A DNA stretch of 64,000 nucleotides from Xiphydria camelus (lineage: Eukaryota > Arthropoda > Insecta > Hymenoptera > Xiphydriidae), in the NCBI GenBank assembly GCA_963678675.1, contig OY783197.1, forward strand, positions 20,127,444-20,191,443. The letters run 5' to 3'. The notes below the pieces were generated by a model, which was not told where the DNA came from, did no database searches, and saw nothing but the letters and a program-made list of their open reading frames with translations. Position numbers and translations under genes: made by a program. Shown here one piece after another: positions 60,812 to 64,000 of the stretch. Positions within the stretch are counted from its first letter, which is position 1; each line of letters begins with the position of its first letter.

Positions 60812-62541
60812 GCATCTTCGCGAGAGTCGAAATCTCTGGAATTGAATTCTCTAGACCACCCTATCCGAATTTATTAAGGAAATCTCAAAAGAATACAAAG
60901 ATGTCGATGAATTTGATGAAAAAATCATTTTTTGCACATGAAATCGTTGATATCTTAAATTTCCTTTACGATATTGATCTAATAACCGTGTTTAAAAAAA
61001 TACGTGAAATAGGGCGGCTTTGTATCCAGTCGAATAAGCTTTTTCTTTAAATTCAACTATTTAATACTGATTGATCGTTAGTAGCTTCGAACGACTTGAA
61101 AAATATATTATTCGTGAAACGCGCGATGATAAAGGGGAACAAATATTTACACTTATTTATCGAGGAATATGTTTGCGTATGAGAGGTAAATATGCGTGAT
61201 GAACTCGTAGCATTGTTATTGATCAACGAGGCACTATATCGAGCTACCGATATACTGCACGGGAAAATGCATGAACCGATTTTATAAAAACGAATTAATG
61301 ATATATATTGCCCGGATTTAGCTACCGTAGAAATATACAGATTTAATCCGAGACAGACTTTAGTCCACCTCTACCGAATTGGTTCTATACGCAGGAGCAA
61401 GTTCTTGGCTGAATCGGAGAAACACAATACTTGTGCACGTGGCGATAAACTTTAACTCTAGCTGTAACTCTGGTTACGTGACGGGGCGAACGAACAACCC
61501 CGTGCTGCGAAGCTCCTACTCCGCGAATGATTAGACAGCACGCTTGATTAAGTCTTGCACCACCACTAGCTTCGGAAAATCGTCATTATTTCAGTTCACG
61601 CAATTAAAATTTCATTGTTTAGTCATGTAAACAGTATATAAACATTGTAAAATTGTCCATTACACGTTCTCATTAAAAATGTAAAATAAGACGGTTTTAA
61701 CATTAAACAAATATTCATATTTTTAAATTTAATTTATAATTCACATACATATTCTTAACGAACGAAAAAGAAACGGTTCGAAAAAGTAATTATTCGCAAA
61801 ATTATAAGTGCATTTCTCTCTAAGGGATCGTGATCTCATCGGAAAGGCAAACAGACGAGCTTATGTCAAGCAACGAGTGCGAAGCAGAAAGCCCTACTAT
61901 GACGTAGCTGTATTTCAAAATATCGTTCTCCAGCTTAGATACACAGGAAAATGAAAAATGATCAAATACGGGGTAAATAATATTGCCCAAATTTTTCAAA
62001 TCTGCAATACAAAAATTTAATGTTAAAACCGAACTCTGGACGTTCGCTCTTCAAGTTTGCTAACACGGCAAGAATTATTTTATAATTTTAATAAAAAAAA
62101 GTCCGAGCAAGTAAATTTTGCACATTTCTCTAGCTGTGAACTTTCCACCAACTTTGATACGATACTCTTTACAAACAAATAGTACTTCGATCTTGACCAA
62201 AGTTTCGTATCATCGTCGACTAAAGTCTGCCGCTAACGAGATAACCACGATTCAAGTGGGCGGTTACCTGGAAGGCGAAAATATCGATACACCTTTCCGA
62301 CCCGCAAGATTGGGTATTATATTTGCATACATTTTCACCAGAGCGAATGGTTAAATATTCCACGTAAATCGTCGGTTTTGATGAGCTTCCTCGCTTCTGA
62401 GTAAACTGAGCGGTCCGTGAGAGTTCACGGGTTCCTAAGTATTCCACGCACCAGCGAGCGAGGTGCGATCGTTAAAGTCCCCCGGGACCGAGCTGCGTCG
62501 GTACTACGCAACACGATTCTTCTTCGCTTTATTTACATACA
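60812..62541. other. No gene or repeat recognised
   Basis: AT-rich; short frames at 60793-61050 and 62118-62354 show no domain. Confidence 0.4.
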
Positions 62542-62867
62542 TACATGGAGAAATAGGATTAGCAAAAAGTCATGGGAAAACCTATGCATTTTTACAATAT
62601 ATCCCAGTAACAGAGTTCCTCGAGGTGAAACACTGAATTTTTTTAATAGACGCAGCGTACTTTTACATTTTGTAACACTATAAACATCAATTTATATGGT
62701 AAAATTTATCAATCTCCTGTTGATGTGTCAGATATTTAGGGATTTATATGGCTACGAACTGTAAAAAGCGAGGTGCACCGTGTCTATTAAAAAACTCAAC
62801 GATTCACATCGAGGAGCCTTGTTACTGAAATGCGCTGTAAAAAATACTAATCCTTTTTCTCCGTGTA
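62542..62867. mobile_element. Composite palindromic repeat copy 2 (left module), uninterrupted
   Basis: The ends TACATGGAGAAATAGGATTA and AATCCTTTTTCTCCGTGTA are inverted. Inside, CCCAGTAACAGAGTTCCTCG, AGGTGAAACACTGAAT and TTTTAATAGACGCAGCGTAC face AAGCGAGGTGCACCGTGTCT, ATTAAAAAACTCAACGATTC and ACATCGAGGAGCCTTGTTAC. It is the empty-site counterpart of the copy at 3160. Confidence 0.8.
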
Positions 62868-63028
62868 CAGAGTAAAAAAGCGGTGTTAATTTTCAACAAC
62901 ATTTCACCGATGTGGATCTATATATGTAACACATCTGGCGTCACTCAGTCTTACGCCACTACCTATTATCTGACACCAAAAGTAGTCTGTATAGGTTGTT
63001 CACGTTGCAGAATTTTTTTTACAGTGTA
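62868..63028 (+). repeat. Companion module of the composite repeat, copy 2
   Basis: It runs from CAGAGTAAAAAAG to a T-run and ACAGTGTAG. Its first 50 bases match 3750-3810 in order. The edges are weakly inverted (ACAGAGTAAAAAAG against ACACTGTAAAAAAA), so it may be a separate MITE that travels next to the palindrome. Confidence 0.5.
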
Positions 63029-63861
63029 GCCTCTCTGCAATATAACGCAACAACGTACCGCTTGTATCTGTCAACCTGCTCTGGGCAGCGGGACGAGGGG
63101 CGGCAGGGAGAGAGGGAGGGATAAGTCGGATTCCGATATACCGGAGATAAATAAGGCGGAGAAGTGGAAGACGCTCACGCACTTGTTGATTTGTTGTACA
63201 ACTATTTTCTCTCCGCGACCCTCGGGTCCCTGCGCCGCGCGCGCGAACATCAATCACGGCCTATCCTCGAAAGGATAGAGAGGTCCGCCTCTCGACCCCC
63301 GTGCATCCCCCGCGTTCCCAAGAGCGGCGGGCGGGATCCACGGGGCGCGAGTGCTTTCTCACGGGATATAAGAAACACCCAGCAGGGAAATAGCTACGAG
63401 ATTTTCTTTTCTCCGGATGTAATTCCGCGGTCCCACCCCCCGCGCCATTCTCCGACCATTCGTGGAATTTCGCGCTTCGGCTACCGCTTGTACGCGTACC
63501 GGCGCCTTCGAATCTCGTTTCTCTCCACGGGGTTGTACGTATATATATACACGTTAACGGGATCCGTATATAGGCGAGAGGCACGCTGCGGTGTCTTCGT
63601 ATAAGGGAGGAGAGATGACGGGGAGACGACGCGATAAAAATGAGGTGTTTCGGCTCGCACTGAAAATTGGTGGACGGCCTAAGTAAGGTAGATTACACGG
63701 GGTGAGGCATTTAAATCGAGACGCACGAATATTACATGTAAAACGATTAACGCATTTTAGAGAAAAAATGTTTTTATAAAAGTCACTTGTTTTAGACGGG
63801 AAAAAAAGAGATAACTGTATATATTTTATTTTTTATTTTGTAGACGTTTTCAAGGCCATTT
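63029..63861. other. No gene recognised; GC-rich patch 63050-63600
   Basis: The plus frame 63164-63604 (146 codons) and minus frames overlap and are Arg/Ser/Pro-rich; neither has a domain. Confidence 0.4.
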
Positions 63862-63999
63862 TAAGGGCGTTTTTTTCTTTAAATGGAAAAAATAAAGAAA
63901 TAACACCTTTCAGACAAAAGTGATCGGTTCTCACATGTCGCTAAGGTATTTATTGAAAAAAATATAGACTTCCATTTAAAGAAAAAATGTTGACCTTAG
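63862..63999. repeat. Inverted repeat at the window edge
   Basis: TAAGGGCGTTTTTTTCTTTA with AATGGAA at the left faces TTCCATTTAAAGAAAAAATG with TTGACCTTA at the right. The arms are about 30 bases and the total is about 138 bases, so it is a short foldback element, complete or nearly so, ending a base before the window limit. Confidence 0.6.
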
Positions 64000-64000
64000 A

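Noticed and set aside
63164..63604. 146-codon plus-strand ORF near the window end
   Set aside because: Lies in a GC-rich patch with equally long opposing frames; composition-driven, no domain.
1..64000. CRISPR array, prokaryotic operon, phage or plasmid features
   Set aside because: No regularly spaced direct repeats of the right size and no dense long ORFs; the sequence is intron-like eukaryotic DNA.
1..64000. tRNA or rRNA genes
   Set aside because: No GGTTCRANNCC-type B box with a matching cloverleaf was found by eye on either strand; a covariance search could still reveal one.

Overview
This window looks like intronic DNA from an insect nuclear genome, probably a hymenopteran and possibly an ant. 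There are no operons, no long open reading frames, and base composition swings between AT-rich stretches and CpG-containing GC-rich patches. Short palindromic transposon relics are dense. The organism call is inference; it rests on the one recognisable exon, an insect-type chemoreceptor fragment and the style of the repeats.

The one confidently identified piece of a host gene is a 132-base exon on the minus strand at 52082-52213. It encodes the first half of the L27 domain of the Discs large scaffold (Dlg1/SAP97 family, long L27-containing isoform), with a good acceptor and a consensus donor. No other Dlg exon was recognised: neither the short exon that should precede it (expected above 52213, probably beyond 64000), nor the second half of L27, nor the PDZ, SH3 and guanylate-kinase exons (expected below 52082). 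The simplest reading is that 1-52081 and 52214-64000 are two very long introns of dlg1 read on the minus strand.

A second protein-coding trace is a frameshifted fragment resembling an insect odorant receptor (7tm_6) on the plus strand at about 38705-38991. It sits alone in the putative intron and looks like a decayed relic.

Most of the remaining structure is miniature inverted-repeat elements (MITEs). I can see several families with two or more copies in the window. Family A (ends ACTGAG..CTCAGT, internal TTAGAATAACTAAA motifs) is at 31406, 41259, 46661 and 55277. Family B is at 6781 and 8108. Family D is at 46624 and 57657. Family E is at 11802 and 51759, the latter ending about 40 bases from the dlg1 donor site. 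A composite palindromic family is at 3160 and 62542. A TA-flanked family with CGTAGAACGGGG ends is at 60394, with a solo end at 6021. Single elements include a TTAA-flanked piggyBac-like MITE, a TA-flanked CAGGGTGTCCC MITE, a TA-flanked GGGTGACTTCG MITE and several long palindromes. Four places show one element inside another (3160-3702, 31406-32632, 41259-41721, 46624-47124), which gives a relative order of insertion.

There is also a 194-base tandem duplication (30478-30870), several microsatellites, purine-rich tracts and perfect or near-perfect hairpins. I see no tRNA, rRNA, CRISPR array, prokaryotic operon or complete gene, and nothing I can defend as a new biological system. The most informative observations are the nested MITE history, the dlg1 exon with a MITE hard against its splice donor, and the receptor relic.
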